DNA of 33,585 nucleotides from an uncultured Flavobacteriales bacterium (GTDB lineage: Bacteria; Bacteroidota; Bacteroidia; Flavobacteriales_D; Sanyastnellaceae). The stretch spans positions 1 to 33,585 of the forward strand of contig CALKGK010000095.1 of NCBI GenBank assembly GCA_938085105.1, written 5' to 3'. The notes beneath the pieces are model-generated. The model made no database searches. It saw only the letters and a list, made by a program, of their open reading frames with translations, and had not been told where the DNA came from. Position numbers and translations under genes: made by a program. Positions within the stretch are counted from its first letter, which is position 1; each line of letters opens with the position of its first letter. This document shows, piece after piece, positions 7,586 through 15,765 of the stretch.

Positions 7586-8320
7586 TTATTTATAGACCTT
7601 TCTACTAAAGAGGTTGTACTTCAAAATGCAGTAAATCGCTCGGAAACCGTCCTTCCAACCAATTTTCTTTCCTTCAGCGTAGGTTCTTCCGTAGTAGGAG
7701 ATGCCCACTTCGTAGATGCGAATGTTTTCTACCCTGCTCAACTTTGCGGTAAGTTCTGGCTCAAATCCGAAACGTTTTTCCTTCAAAAGGAGCTTTTTGG
7801 CGATGTCCAAACGAACCAACTTATAACAGGTTTCCATGTCGCTCAAGTTCAAATCGGTGAACATGTTGCTGAGGAAGGTGAGAAATTTATTCCCGATGGA
7901 GTGCCAAAAGAAAAGAATTCGGTGTGGGTTTCCACCAATGAATCGAGAGCCGTAAACCACATCGGCCTGATCCATAAACACGGGTTTGATGAGGTCGTTG
8001 AATTCATCGGGATCGTATTCAAGATCGGCATCTTGCACCACAAAATAATCGCCGGAGGCCAACTCGATGGCTTTGTGGATGGCGGCACCCTTCCCTTGAT
8101 TGTATTCTTGGGAGAAAAAGGAAATTTTCTGTTCGGGGTGATCCTTAATGTAGGCTTCCACCAATTCTTTCGTCCGGTCTTTTGAGCAGTCGTTTACAAT
8201 GACCAATTCTTTTTCGATGTTGTGATCGAGCTGTACCTGGTTCAATCGTTCCAAGATTGGAATGATGGTGGCCTCTTCATTGTAGGCGGGGATGAGAACG
8301 GATAAGGTTTTCAACTGCAT
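7586..8320 (-). CDS. Family 2 glycosyltransferase (polyprenyl-phosphate sugar synthase-like)
   Basis: This is a 244-residue GT-A fold enzyme that transfers a sugar from a nucleotide donor, probably to a polyprenyl phosphate or a cell-surface acceptor. From ATG 8320 it starts MQLKTLSVLIPAYNEE, the classic GT2 entry. It has the nucleotide-binding segment VIVNDCSKDRT, the metal-binding D97-A-D99 in VVQDADLEYD, and the acceptor-side region DMETCYKLVR. It has no transmembrane segments, unlike many bacterial relatives. The open frame extends 55 codons further, but that part looks unlike GT2 and contains a -7 box at 8339-8346 just before ATG 8320, so the short start is preferred. It is divergent from the MuiA-like gene. 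Donor and acceptor are unknown. Confidence 0.92.
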   Translation of the reverse strand: MQLKTLSVLIPAYNEEATIIPILERLNQVQLDHNIEKELVIVNDCSKDRTKELVEAYIKDHPEQKISFFSQEYNQGKGAAIHKAIELASGDYFVVQDADLEYDPDEFNDLIKPVFMDQADVVYGSRFIGGNPHRILFFWHSIGNKFLTFLSNMFTDLNLSDMETCYKLVRLDIAKKLLLKEKRFGFEPELTAKLSRVENIRIYEVGISYYGRTYAEGKKIGWKDGFRAIYCILKYNLFSRKVYK

Positions 8321-8338
8321 GAGCGTTTTTTGGAAAGA

Positions 8339-8346
8339 CAAATATA
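8339..8346 (-). promoter_or_regulatory. -7 box of the glycosyltransferase promoter
   Basis: The minus strand reads TATATTTG, an exact TAnnTTTG match ending 19 bases before ATG 8320. No clear -33 element is visible. Confidence 0.5.
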
Positions 8347-8499
8347 GAATTTGCTTGAAGAACGGAGAGCGGATTGTTGGAAAGGTGTTGAAGGCCGACT
8401 TTTCTTGTCTTCCCGAGACGGGATGAAATTTTTTGAAAAAAGATTGAACCTTTTTTATGAAAGCGTGTACGGGGGTGCATCTCAATAAAAAATTAGATC

Positions 8500-10488
8500 A
8501 TGAAACGAATCCTATCCATCATCACCATCTGCATTCTTAGCCTCACCACTTTTGGCAAAGACAATGAAATTAAGCTGAGCAGCAGCATTCAAGAAGTGAC
8601 CGTTTTCCAGCAAGGCGCCCAAGTTACGCGGGTGGCACGAGCAAACATTCCTGTGGGCACGCACGCGCTCATTTTTGAAGGTTTATTCACTGGAATTGAT
8701 CCCGCACAACTGAAAGTAACGGGCGAGGGCGATTTTACCATCTTGTCCATGAACCACGAATACCACACCGATACCATCGCAGGTTGGAACGGTGAAGAAC
8801 AACGCAAACGACTCCAAAAGGAGCGCGCGGCATTGAGCGAGGAAATTTCCCGAGAGAATGGGTGGCTAGACATCTACAATCGCGAGGAAACGATGCTCTC
8901 TCAGAATCAAGTTTTCGGAACCAAAGAAGAGGGTGTTGATCTCGATAAATTGAAAGCAGCGGCCGACTTTGTTCGTCAGCGTTACATCGATATCCGACAA
9001 CAGCGCTTGGCCATTCAAGACCGTGTCGCAACCCTCACGGCCAAAATTGCCGAGATTGATTTGGAATACAGCCTAATTCCCCCGATTCAAACCAAGCAAG
9101 AACTCCGCATGATTGTGCGCGTGAAGGCCAAAAAGGCAGAGGTGGCTACCTTCAAACTTCAATATCAAGTGAACAACGCGGGTTGGTATGCGGGCTACGA
9201 TGCACGTGTGGCGAGCATTGATCAGGACCTCCAGTTGGATTACAATGCTTTTGTATATCAGACTTCCGGGGAAGACTGGGAAGACATTGAACTGGTGATT
9301 TCAACGGGAACTCCTCGCCAAAACAAAAACAAACCAAAATTGAGTCCATGGCAATTGGGTCAGGCTTCACAACCCGTAGTGCAGCCCAATCACGGCAATC
9401 ACTTGCAATTGAATTCAGGATTGAAGAATGCCACTTGGAACCCCAATGTGCGTCAAGTAAGCGGTGTAGTGATGGATCATAACGGACGTGCGCTCTCCGG
9501 GGCGAGTGTTTCTCTCGGAGGAACCAACACGGTGGTGAGCACGAATGCTTACGGACAATATTCAATCAATATTCCAGTCAACTATGGAGTATTGCATTTC
9601 ACCTATCCGGGTGCCATCACTCAAACTTTCAATGCGAGTGGAAACACAATGAACATCTATTTACAGACTTCCAACGGACAAGCTAACAATGGGGTGACCA
9701 TCCAGCATGACGAAGTGAGAATGGCTACCTTGGACGTCGCTGAAGTTCAAGTATTGAGTCATGCCCCAGCAGCCACTTTGAACAACGAAGGAGCCTTGTT
9801 TTCTGGTCGGAATAGAAACAAGCAAGATCAGGCGATGGAAGAAGAGCGCTTCACTTTTGCGAGTGTTCAAGTGGCCTATACGCCAACACAAACGCAATTC
9901 AAGATTGACGCCAAATACAGCATTCCTTCTACGGGGGCAAAATATGCGGTGCAGGTAAGTAGCTTTGATTTGGATGCCGATTACCTCTATCAATGCGTAC
10001 CGAAGATGGACCCAACAGCATACTTAACTGCCCGATTGACGGGTTGGGAAGATTTGAATCTGCTCTCTGGAAACATGAATGTTTACTTCGAAGATACCTA
10101 CGTGGGTCAATCGCAACTGGATTTGTCGCACTTGGAGGATACTTTGAACATTTCACTTGGTCCAGACAAAAACATCCACGTGAAGAGAAAAAGCATCAAG
10201 TCAGATCAAAAGGACCAGATGATTTCGGGTAAAACAAAAGATACACGTGCTTGGGACATCGTGGTATTGAATAAGAAGCGTTCCGACATCAACATCCGCA
10301 TCGAAGATCAAATTCCAGTAACCTCCAACGAAGAGATTGAAATTGAAGTGGAGAGCATCAGCGGTGGTTCTTTAAGCGAAGAGAGTGGAATCATTGTTTG
10401 GGATTTCAGTATCAAATCCAACAAGGAGAAGAGCCTTACACTGAAATATTCGGTAAGGTATCCCAAGGAGTTTGTGGTGAAACTCTGA
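8500..10488 (+). CDS. MuiA-family DUF4139 protein with inserted carboxypeptidase-regulatory-like domain
   Basis: This 662-residue exported protein has a signal peptide (MKRILSIITICILSLTTFGK). A DUF4140-like N-terminal beta domain follows (about 27-95), then a charged coiled-coil (about 97-190) and a long DUF4139 domain to the C-terminus (about 205-662). The name comes from a family member linked to mucoidy; the molecular function is unknown. Within DUF4139, residues about 317-389 (VRQVSGVVMDHNGRALSGASVSLGG...) form a carboxypeptidase regulatory-like beta-sandwich, common in Bacteroidota cell-surface proteins. The C-terminus lacks an obvious T9SS tail, so a periplasmic location is likely. A terminator follows 23 bases downstream. 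It shares a divergent start region with the glycosyltransferase. Confidence 0.9.
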   Translation: MKRILSIITICILSLTTFGKDNEIKLSSSIQEVTVFQQGAQVTRVARANIPVGTHALIFEGLFTGIDPAQLKVTGEGDFTILSMNHEYHTDTIAGWNGEEQRKRLQKERAALSEEISRENGWLDIYNREETMLSQNQVFGTKEEGVDLDKLKAAADFVRQRYIDIRQQRLAIQDRVATLTAKIAEIDLEYSLIPPIQTKQELRMIVRVKAKKAEVATFKLQYQVNNAGWYAGYDARVASIDQDLQLDYNAFVYQTSGEDWEDIELVISTGTPRQNKNKPKLSPWQLGQASQPVVQPNHGNHLQLNSGLKNATWNPNVRQVSGVVMDHNGRALSGASVSLGGTNTVVSTNAYGQYSINIPVNYGVLHFTYPGAITQTFNASGNTMNIYLQTSNGQANNGVTIQHDEVRMATLDVAEVQVLSHAPAATLNNEGALFSGRNRNKQDQAMEEERFTFASVQVAYTPTQTQFKIDAKYSIPSTGAKYAVQVSSFDLDADYLYQCVPKMDPTAYLTARLTGWEDLNLLSGNMNVYFEDTYVGQSQLDLSHLEDTLNISLGPDKNIHVKRKSIKSDQKDQMISGKTKDTRAWDIVVLNKKRSDINIRIEDQIPVTSNEEIEIEVESISGGSLSEESGIIVWDFSIKSNKEKSLTLKYSVRYPKEFVVKL

Positions 10489-10511
10489 TTGATCGGATAG
10501 ATCGCAAACAA

Positions 10512-10546
10512 AAACGGGAAGCATGGTTCATCCATACTTCCCGTTT
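10512..10546. terminator. Terminator hairpin after the MuiA-family gene
   Basis: A 10-bp stem (AAACGGGAAG with CTTCCCGTTT) extends after one mismatch by ATGG/CCAT. It is followed by a T/A-rich stretch (ACCTTTTATTT) rather than a pure T-run. It may work on both strands. Confidence 0.75.
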
Positions 10547-10588
10547 ACCTTTTATTTAAAAACTGCCAACTTTCCCGCTACTTGAGCC

Positions 10589-10614
10589 GCTGCTTGAGCG
10601 GAGCCGAAAGCAGC
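10589..10614. repeat. Hairpin repeat, copy 1
   Basis: The stem GCTGCTT/AAGCAGC encloses GAGCGGAGCCGA. The same core with different stem bases recurs at 10640-10665 and, in related form, at 33189-33250. Confidence 0.65.
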
Positions 10615-10639
10615 TTAACTTGATCGAAAGCAGCTAACC

Positions 10640-10665
10640 GATGGCTGAGCGGAGCCGAAGCCATC
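10640..10665. repeat. Hairpin repeat, copy 2
   Basis: The stem GATGGCT/AGCCATC encloses the identical core GAGCGGAGCCGA. It overlaps the stop codon of the amidohydrolase-like gene by two bases and could protect or end that transcript. Confidence 0.65.
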
Positions 10666-11962
10666 ACTCATACTTCGCCTTATACTTCCGATAAAGCAAT
10701 TTCTGGCGGTTATCAAGATCAATCCCTCTTCCTGAAATACAAGCAAAAACGATGTTGTTGCTCATCATGTCCAAAGCGTCGCCGTCCGAAACAATAATGG
10801 TGGCATATTTCCCCACTTCCAAAGACCCTACGCGATCATCAATGCCCAAGATTTTTGCCGCACTGAGGGTGATGCTCATTACGGCTTGTTCGTAGGTGAG
10901 TCCGTAAGCAGCGGCAGTTCCTGCGTAAAAGGGCAGGTTTCTTGTCCCCATTTGTTCCATGTCTCCGCTGTTCTGAAGGCAAAAGAGCACTCCTTCGTCC
11001 GACAATAATTTCGGGAGCTTGTAGGGAAGGTTGACGTCGTCTTCTGCATACTCAGGAAGTTCGTGCACACGATAAAGCATCACGCTCACTTGGTTGTCGC
11101 GAAGCAAATCGGCTGCCATCCAAGCGTCATAGCCTCCAACAATGCAAAGGCGCTCAATTCCGAAATCGCGTTTGAGTTGAACGGCTTCCACCAATTGCTT
11201 GTAGTCGTTGGCATGAACATAGAGGCAAAGCTCACCGTTAAAGAGTCCGCGCATGGCTTCATACTTCAAATCCTTGATGGTTCCATTGCCTTTGGAGTAG
11301 GCTTCACTTTCCCTGAAAAAGCGTTGAATTTCGTGCAGTTGTTGCTCATAGCTTTTGCGAAGCGTTACTGCTGCTTTTCCTTGTTGTTCGTGTACGTGGT
11401 GCATTCGGGGCCAATTCATGTGCACACCGTCGGTCATTTCCATGGCAGCATCTTCCCAGTTCCAAGCATCAAACTGCACAATGGCAGAGCTTCCACTGAT
11501 CATTCCTCCGCGGGGTGTAATTTGCCCCATCAAAACCCCGTTCGAGCGCACGGTTGGGGTGATGTCAGACTCCGTATTGAAGGCAATCACGGCCCTTACG
11601 TTGGGTCGGAAGGTCCCAATTTCATACTGATCACGGGTTGCTCTCACTGCGCCAATTTCTTGAAGTCCGAGCGTGGAGTTGGGAGCGATAAATCCAGGAT
11701 AGATGTGCTTCCCTTTGGTGTCGATTACCTCGTCGTAATTGTCGCTTTTTGCTTTTAGGGCTGAACCTACAAAAGTGATAATTCCGTTTTCATAGCCGAT
11801 GGCTGCGTCTTGAATCACGTCCCCATTCCCCAAGTGTGCCGTGCCGCCAAGCAGAAGGGTTTTTCCTTCGTGTTTGGGTGCCGGACTGTTTTGGTCTTGT
11901 GCGAGGAGAATACTGCTGCAAGAGAGGAGGGCGATGCTGAGTGTTAAAATGGCTTTCTTCAT
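10664..11962 (-). CDS. Amidohydrolase-family protein lacking metal ligands
   Basis: This 432-residue exported protein has the amidohydrolase composite-domain layout: N-terminal strands (TLLLGGTAHLGNGDVIQDAAI), IDTKGKHIYPGF, a barrel, and the C-terminal LGIDDRVGSLEVGKYATIIVSD. The metal-binding HxH that normally follows PGF(I/V)D is replaced by APNST (about residues 88-97), and the late catalytic aspartate position reads NSGD. It probably does not hydrolyse substrate and may serve as a partner subunit. The N-terminus MKKAILTLSIALLSCSSILLAQDQ is a signal peptide. ALLSC could be a lipobox, but the hydrophobic core continues past the cysteine, so ordinary cleavage after LLAQ is equally likely. 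It starts 3 bases after the stop of the 1022-residue gene, so the two are one operon. Confidence 0.87.
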   Translation of the reverse strand: MKKAILTLSIALLSCSSILLAQDQNSPAPKHEGKTLLLGGTAHLGNGDVIQDAAIGYENGIITFVGSALKAKSDNYDEVIDTKGKHIYPGFIAPNSTLGLQEIGAVRATRDQYEIGTFRPNVRAVIAFNTESDITPTVRSNGVLMGQITPRGGMISGSSAIVQFDAWNWEDAAMEMTDGVHMNWPRMHHVHEQQGKAAVTLRKSYEQQLHEIQRFFRESEAYSKGNGTIKDLKYEAMRGLFNGELCLYVHANDYKQLVEAVQLKRDFGIERLCIVGGYDAWMAADLLRDNQVSVMLYRVHELPEYAEDDVNLPYKLPKLLSDEGVLFCLQNSGDMEQMGTRNLPFYAGTAAAYGLTYEQAVMSITLSAAKILGIDDRVGSLEVGKYATIIVSDGDALDMMSNNIVFACISGRGIDLDNRQKLLYRKYKAKYE

Positions 11963-11965
11963 GGT

Positions 11966-14900
11966 CTAGTATTCTTCAAGAATGGTGTCACAATGGTTGT
12001 GTTGGTGCACGTGCTTGCTCGGAGTGCGGCGTTTTCCTCCTCCATTTTCTGAAACCAACATTTTTTGAATGATTCGGGCGCGCTCTTTTTGGATGTAGTC
12101 CTTTTTGGCTTGATCCTCCTCAGCGTTCCAATAGCAGATGCCTTCAATGAAGGTCTTTTCTGCTTTTGCATAGATGCTCATGGGGTGCTCAGACCATATC
12201 ACGATGTCGGCATCTTTCCCCACTTTGAGTGAACCCATGCGGTCGTCCAAATGCAACAATTTTGCTGGGTTGAGGGTCACGAACTTGAGGGCTTCTTCTT
12301 CGGGGACGCCACCGTACTTCACGGCTTTCCCCGCTTCTTGATTGAGTCGTCGCGCCATCTCAGCGTCGTCCGAATTGAATGCCGTAACAACTCCCTGTTC
12401 CCAAAGGATGGCTCCGTTGTATGGAATGGCGTCTTTTACTTCAAATTTGTAAGCCCACCAATCGGAAAAGGTAGAACCACCGGCGCCGTGTTCGCGCATT
12501 TTATCGGCCACTTTATAGCCTTCAAGTATGTGCGTGAACGTGTTTAAGGTGAATCCCATGCTGTCTGCCACGTGCATGAGCATGTTGATTTCGTCTTGGC
12601 GGTAACTGTGGCAAGTGATGAATCGTTCTCGGTGGAGAATCTGAAGCAAAACTTCGAGTTCAAGATCGGTTCGTGGTTTGGCGGGAACTTGTCCTTTTCT
12701 TCGGGCTTTTCTACTGAGGGTTTTCAATTCCCGGTCGTAGTTTTCCCAAGCCATTCCGTATTCTCTTGCTCGGATGAATTCGTCGTAAAACACTTGTTCT
12801 ACACCCATTCGTGTTTGAGGGAAGCGTTCGGTTTGATAATCGCCCCAGTTGCTTTGTTTCACGTTTTCCCCAAGTGCAAACTTGATAAAGGGAGCTGCGT
12901 CCCACATCACCATTTCTTCCGGAGATGCACCCCACTTCAATTTGATCAAGGCGCTTTGTCCGCCAATGGGGTTGGCCGATCCGTGAAGCAATTGAGAACA
13001 GGTTACCCCACCTGAAAGCTGGCGATAAATGTTGATATCTTCAGAGTTTACACTGTGCTGAATGCTCACTTCGGCGCTACTGGCTTGCGTTCCTTCATTC
13101 ACCCCACGAGAAATGGCGATGTGTGAATGTTCGTCAATGATCCCTGGGGTAACGTGTTTGCCCTTAGCGTCGATGACTTCGATTTCAGGAATGTTCTTGC
13201 CAAAGACTTCGTTGAGGTTGATGGATTTACCCACTGCAGCAATTTTACCGAGGTGCATCAAGAGTTGAGCGTCTTCCAAGATTCCTTCCTCTTCATTGGT
13301 CCACAAGGTTGCATTCTTGATGAGCACGGTTTTGAGTTCGGGTCGTTTTGGAGATCCATAGGCGACGAAGGGATAAATCAACTCACCCATGTTTTCTTCA
13401 CCTTGGCTCTCTGTGCTGCCTTCCTTGGCTTGCGGAGCTTCAAATTCGCTTTGTTTCACTGCCATCCAGTCTTTCCAAGAACCGTCGGGGAATTGCACTT
13501 TTCCATCCCAAATCCGACTTTCGGCATGAACAATTCCGCTAAAAAAGAGGGTTCCATCTAAGCCAAAATGATCTCCTTTGGCGTTCATGCTCAATTGGTG
13601 TTGTTCTTGGGTGATGTTAAGTTCGACGCTTGCGCTATCAGCATCAATAACCAAGATCTTTCCTTTGGGTTTGCCTTGTTTTCCGGTGATGCTCAAGGGG
13701 TAGAGTTTTCCGTTGATGTTGAAGTTGTACTCTCCACGAACGTCCACAAGCAAACGATCTTGAACACGTTCTACTTCACCTTGAATCCACACTTCGAGCA
13801 ATTCACTTTCGTCGTCAAAAAGGTTTTGGCTCATCACCAAAAAGTTGGCTTCTTTTCCAGCACTCAAGTCGCCCACAAAAGAGGTGGCATTGAGGAATTC
13901 TGCCGGACGAGAACAGAGTGCCTTCATCGCTTCTTCTTCACTCAACCCATGACTTACTGCTTGTCGCAAATGCTTAAAAAAGGTGTCCGAGTTGCACCCT
14001 TTGGAAGTGATGCAAAAAGGAACACCTGCCGCTTCGAGTCGGGCGAGGTTGCTTGGTGCGAGTTCCCAATGTTTGAGTTCTTGAAGTGAGATCATTCTTG
14101 CGAGGTACGGGTCGCGAACATCAAATGCGATAGGAAAATCAATCGGGACGATGAGCATTCCTTCGCTTGCTTTGATTTCATCAATTCGTTGGTACTCGTC
14201 TCCATTTCCAACAAAGGCAAATTGCATGTCGAACTCATCACCAATCCGATCCGCTCTTAAAATGTCCAGTTTTTCTCTAGTGTCGAAAATCAGAGGCAAG
14301 TCCAAAGAGCGTCCGAGCGCTTCTAAACTCAGGTTACGTTCGTTTTTATCGGGTGTATTTTCATACCAATCGAGGTCGTAAAAGGTTTGGCGCAGCAAGG
14401 CAATGGCTCCCATCAAAGAACTTGGGTAGTCTTGTTCACTGCTTCCTTTACTGAAGGAGAAGTGGGTGGCGCCTTCGCTCAATAGGAGGTTTCGATTCGT
14501 TTGGTTTCCAAGGGTGATGAGTGCTGATCTACCCCGCGCAATTCCGTCGTGATGGTGGGTGAGCACGGTTCCAAATCCCATTTGCTTGAGTTGATTGGCC
14601 TGTTCTTCGTTGATTTTGAAGGCTTCGGCTGCGGAGAATTCCGGACGAATGGCTTCGTTCCAACCAAAAGCACCTTTTTCGCTTCGTTCGATGTGCGGTT
14701 CTCTGCTCCATTGGCGTCTTTTCACTTCTGGCATCCCGTAATCCGACTCCAAATCAATGAAGGCCGGATAAACGTGTGCTCCACCAAGATCAATGATTTC
14801 GCATTGTTGAGGAGCATCAATTTTTTCGCCAATGGCAAGGATTTTTCCATTTTGAACGAGCATTTGTCCGTTCGGGAAGTCGCTTTCTCCCGCAGTATGG

Positions 14901-15034
14901 AAGTGGGCATTGATGTAAAGACTGCTCACCACCTTTTTCTCCACTGTTCCGTTCATGGGGAAAGTGCTTTGGGCATAGATCGCCGTGGAGGCGCAGAGCA
15001 GGCAGAAGCTCAGAGTTAGAATCCATGTTTTCAT
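11966..15034 (-). CDS. Tandem amidohydrolase: inactive N-terminal half fused to active C-terminal half
   Basis: This secreted protein of 1022 residues from ATG 15034 has signal peptide MKTWILTLSFCLLCASTAIYAQ. A first amidohydrolase unit (about 35-430) has YPAFIDLESD where HxH is expected. A linker domain (about 435-540) follows. A second unit (about 565-1005) keeps the metal site: DEHSH (H636, H638), CHSY (H809), THILEG (H835) and NSDD (D889), and ends with the typical MGSLKVGKDADIVIWSEHP. Relatives include imidazolonepropionase-like and dipeptidase-like exported hydrolases; the substrate is unknown. The frame could start 13 codons earlier at a TTG, but the signal peptide begins at 15034. It is co-transcribed with the ligand-less 432-residue gene and divergent from nfu. 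Confidence 0.9.
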   Translation of the reverse strand: MKTWILTLSFCLLCASTAIYAQSTFPMNGTVEKKVVSSLYINAHFHTAGESDFPNGQMLVQNGKILAIGEKIDAPQQCEIIDLGGAHVYPAFIDLESDYGMPEVKRRQWSREPHIERSEKGAFGWNEAIRPEFSAAEAFKINEEQANQLKQMGFGTVLTHHHDGIARGRSALITLGNQTNRNLLLSEGATHFSFSKGSSEQDYPSSLMGAIALLRQTFYDLDWYENTPDKNERNLSLEALGRSLDLPLIFDTREKLDILRADRIGDEFDMQFAFVGNGDEYQRIDEIKASEGMLIVPIDFPIAFDVRDPYLARMISLQELKHWELAPSNLARLEAAGVPFCITSKGCNSDTFFKHLRQAVSHGLSEEEAMKALCSRPAEFLNATSFVGDLSAGKEANFLVMSQNLFDDESELLEVWIQGEVERVQDRLLVDVRGEYNFNINGKLYPLSITGKQGKPKGKILVIDADSASVELNITQEQHQLSMNAKGDHFGLDGTLFFSGIVHAESRIWDGKVQFPDGSWKDWMAVKQSEFEAPQAKEGSTESQGEENMGELIYPFVAYGSPKRPELKTVLIKNATLWTNEEEGILEDAQLLMHLGKIAAVGKSINLNEVFGKNIPEIEVIDAKGKHVTPGIIDEHSHIAISRGVNEGTQASSAEVSIQHSVNSEDINIYRQLSGGVTCSQLLHGSANPIGGQSALIKLKWGASPEEMVMWDAAPFIKFALGENVKQSNWGDYQTERFPQTRMGVEQVFYDEFIRAREYGMAWENYDRELKTLSRKARRKGQVPAKPRTDLELEVLLQILHRERFITCHSYRQDEINMLMHVADSMGFTLNTFTHILEGYKVADKMREHGAGGSTFSDWWAYKFEVKDAIPYNGAILWEQGVVTAFNSDDAEMARRLNQEAGKAVKYGGVPEEEALKFVTLNPAKLLHLDDRMGSLKVGKDADIVIWSEHPMSIYAKAEKTFIEGICYWNAEEDQAKKDYIQKERARIIQKMLVSENGGGKRRTPSKHVHQHNHCDTILEEY

Positions 15035-15039
15035 GCCAA

Positions 15040-15047
15040 CAAATGTA
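15040..15047 (-). promoter_or_regulatory. Possible -7 box very close to the amidohydrolase start
   Basis: The minus strand reads TACATTTG, an exact consensus match. Only 5 bases separate it from ATG 15034, so a transcript from it would be almost leaderless. A TTTG lies 23 bases further upstream. Confidence 0.3.
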
Positions 15048-15063
15048 GCAATAAGAACATCTA

Positions 15064-15096
15064 TTGCAGGCAAATGTTAGTCAATCATTACCTTTG
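15064..15096 (+). promoter_or_regulatory. Promoter of the nfu gene
   Basis: TACCTTTG at 15089-15096 matches the -7 consensus exactly and ends 15 bases before ATG 15111. TTG at 15064-15066 lies 22 bases further upstream. The box overlaps the alternative GTG start at 15096 and so decides for ATG 15111. Confidence 0.55.
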
Positions 15097-15110
15097 TGAA
15101 AAATTCCATC

Positions 15111-15761
15111 ATGAGCACAAGAAAGATCATCCCAACAGCAGTTTATGCTGAAATGACCCCAAACCCGGCGGTAATGAAATTTGTTGCCGATCGCTGGCTA
15201 ATTGCCGATGGTTTGCAGGTGGAGTTTTCGTCCAAAGAACAGTGTCAAGGAGCTGCTCCTTTGGCTGAAGAACTCTTTAATTTTCCTTTTGTTAATGCGG
15301 TGTTCATTAGTGGAAACTACGTGGCCGTTACAAAAGACGAGTCTTTGGGCTGGGAGATGATTGTACAACAGCTAAGAGAGTACATTCGGGAGTGGTTGTT
15401 GGAAAACGAAATTGCTGTAAGTCATGTGCCGGAAGGCTTGGAAGCGGAGATGCCTGGAGCAGAAGCGGGTGCATTGGGTTTGACCCAAGAGCAGAAGGAC
15501 TTCATTCAGAAAGAAGACATTTCTCCATCCGAATTCGATGAAGAAATTCGCTTTTTGTTGGATGAATTCGTTCGTCCGGCAGTGGAACAAGACGGTGGAG
15601 CTATTGATTTCACCGCATACAAAGAAGGAAAAGTTTATGTCCAACTGAGAGGAGCTTGTTCTGGTTGCCCAAGCAGCATGCAAACCCTCAAAGGAGGAAT
15701 TGAAAATTTGTTGAAATCAAAAATACCTGCTGTAGAGGAGGTTATTGCTCAAGAAGCCTAA
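15111..15761 (+). CDS. nfuA: Nfu-type iron-sulfur cluster carrier protein
   Basis: This 216-residue cytosolic protein carries Fe-S clusters to target enzymes. An Nfu N-terminal domain (YAEMTPNPAVMKFVADRWL, about 12-95) is joined by an acidic linker to a NifU-like C-terminal domain (about 140-216) with RPAVEQDGGAIDF and RGACSGCPSS, where C183 and C186 bind the cluster. This two-part layout is the normal form in Bacteroidota. The E. coli NfuA N-domain is unrelated, so the symbol is used in the broad sense. The frame also opens at GTG 15096, but that codon lies in the promoter box. The gene ends 4 bases before the DUF3050 gene, so the two form an operon. Confidence 0.93.
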   Translation: MSTRKIIPTAVYAEMTPNPAVMKFVADRWLIADGLQVEFSSKEQCQGAAPLAEELFNFPFVNAVFISGNYVAVTKDESLGWEMIVQQLREYIREWLLENEIAVSHVPEGLEAEMPGAEAGALGLTQEQKDFIQKEDISPSEFDEEIRFLLDEFVRPAVEQDGGAIDFTAYKEGKVYVQLRGACSGCPSSMQTLKGGIENLLKSKIPAVEEVIAQEA

Positions 15762-15765
15762 ACTT

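Noticed and set aside
8321-8485. N-terminal extension of the glycosyltransferase
   Set aside because: The added 55 residues do not resemble the family, and an exact -7 box lies between them and the internal ATG.
11063-11758. 231-codon plus-strand frame opposite the amidohydrolase-like gene
   Set aside because: It is antisense to a clear family member in an operon and has no supporting motif.
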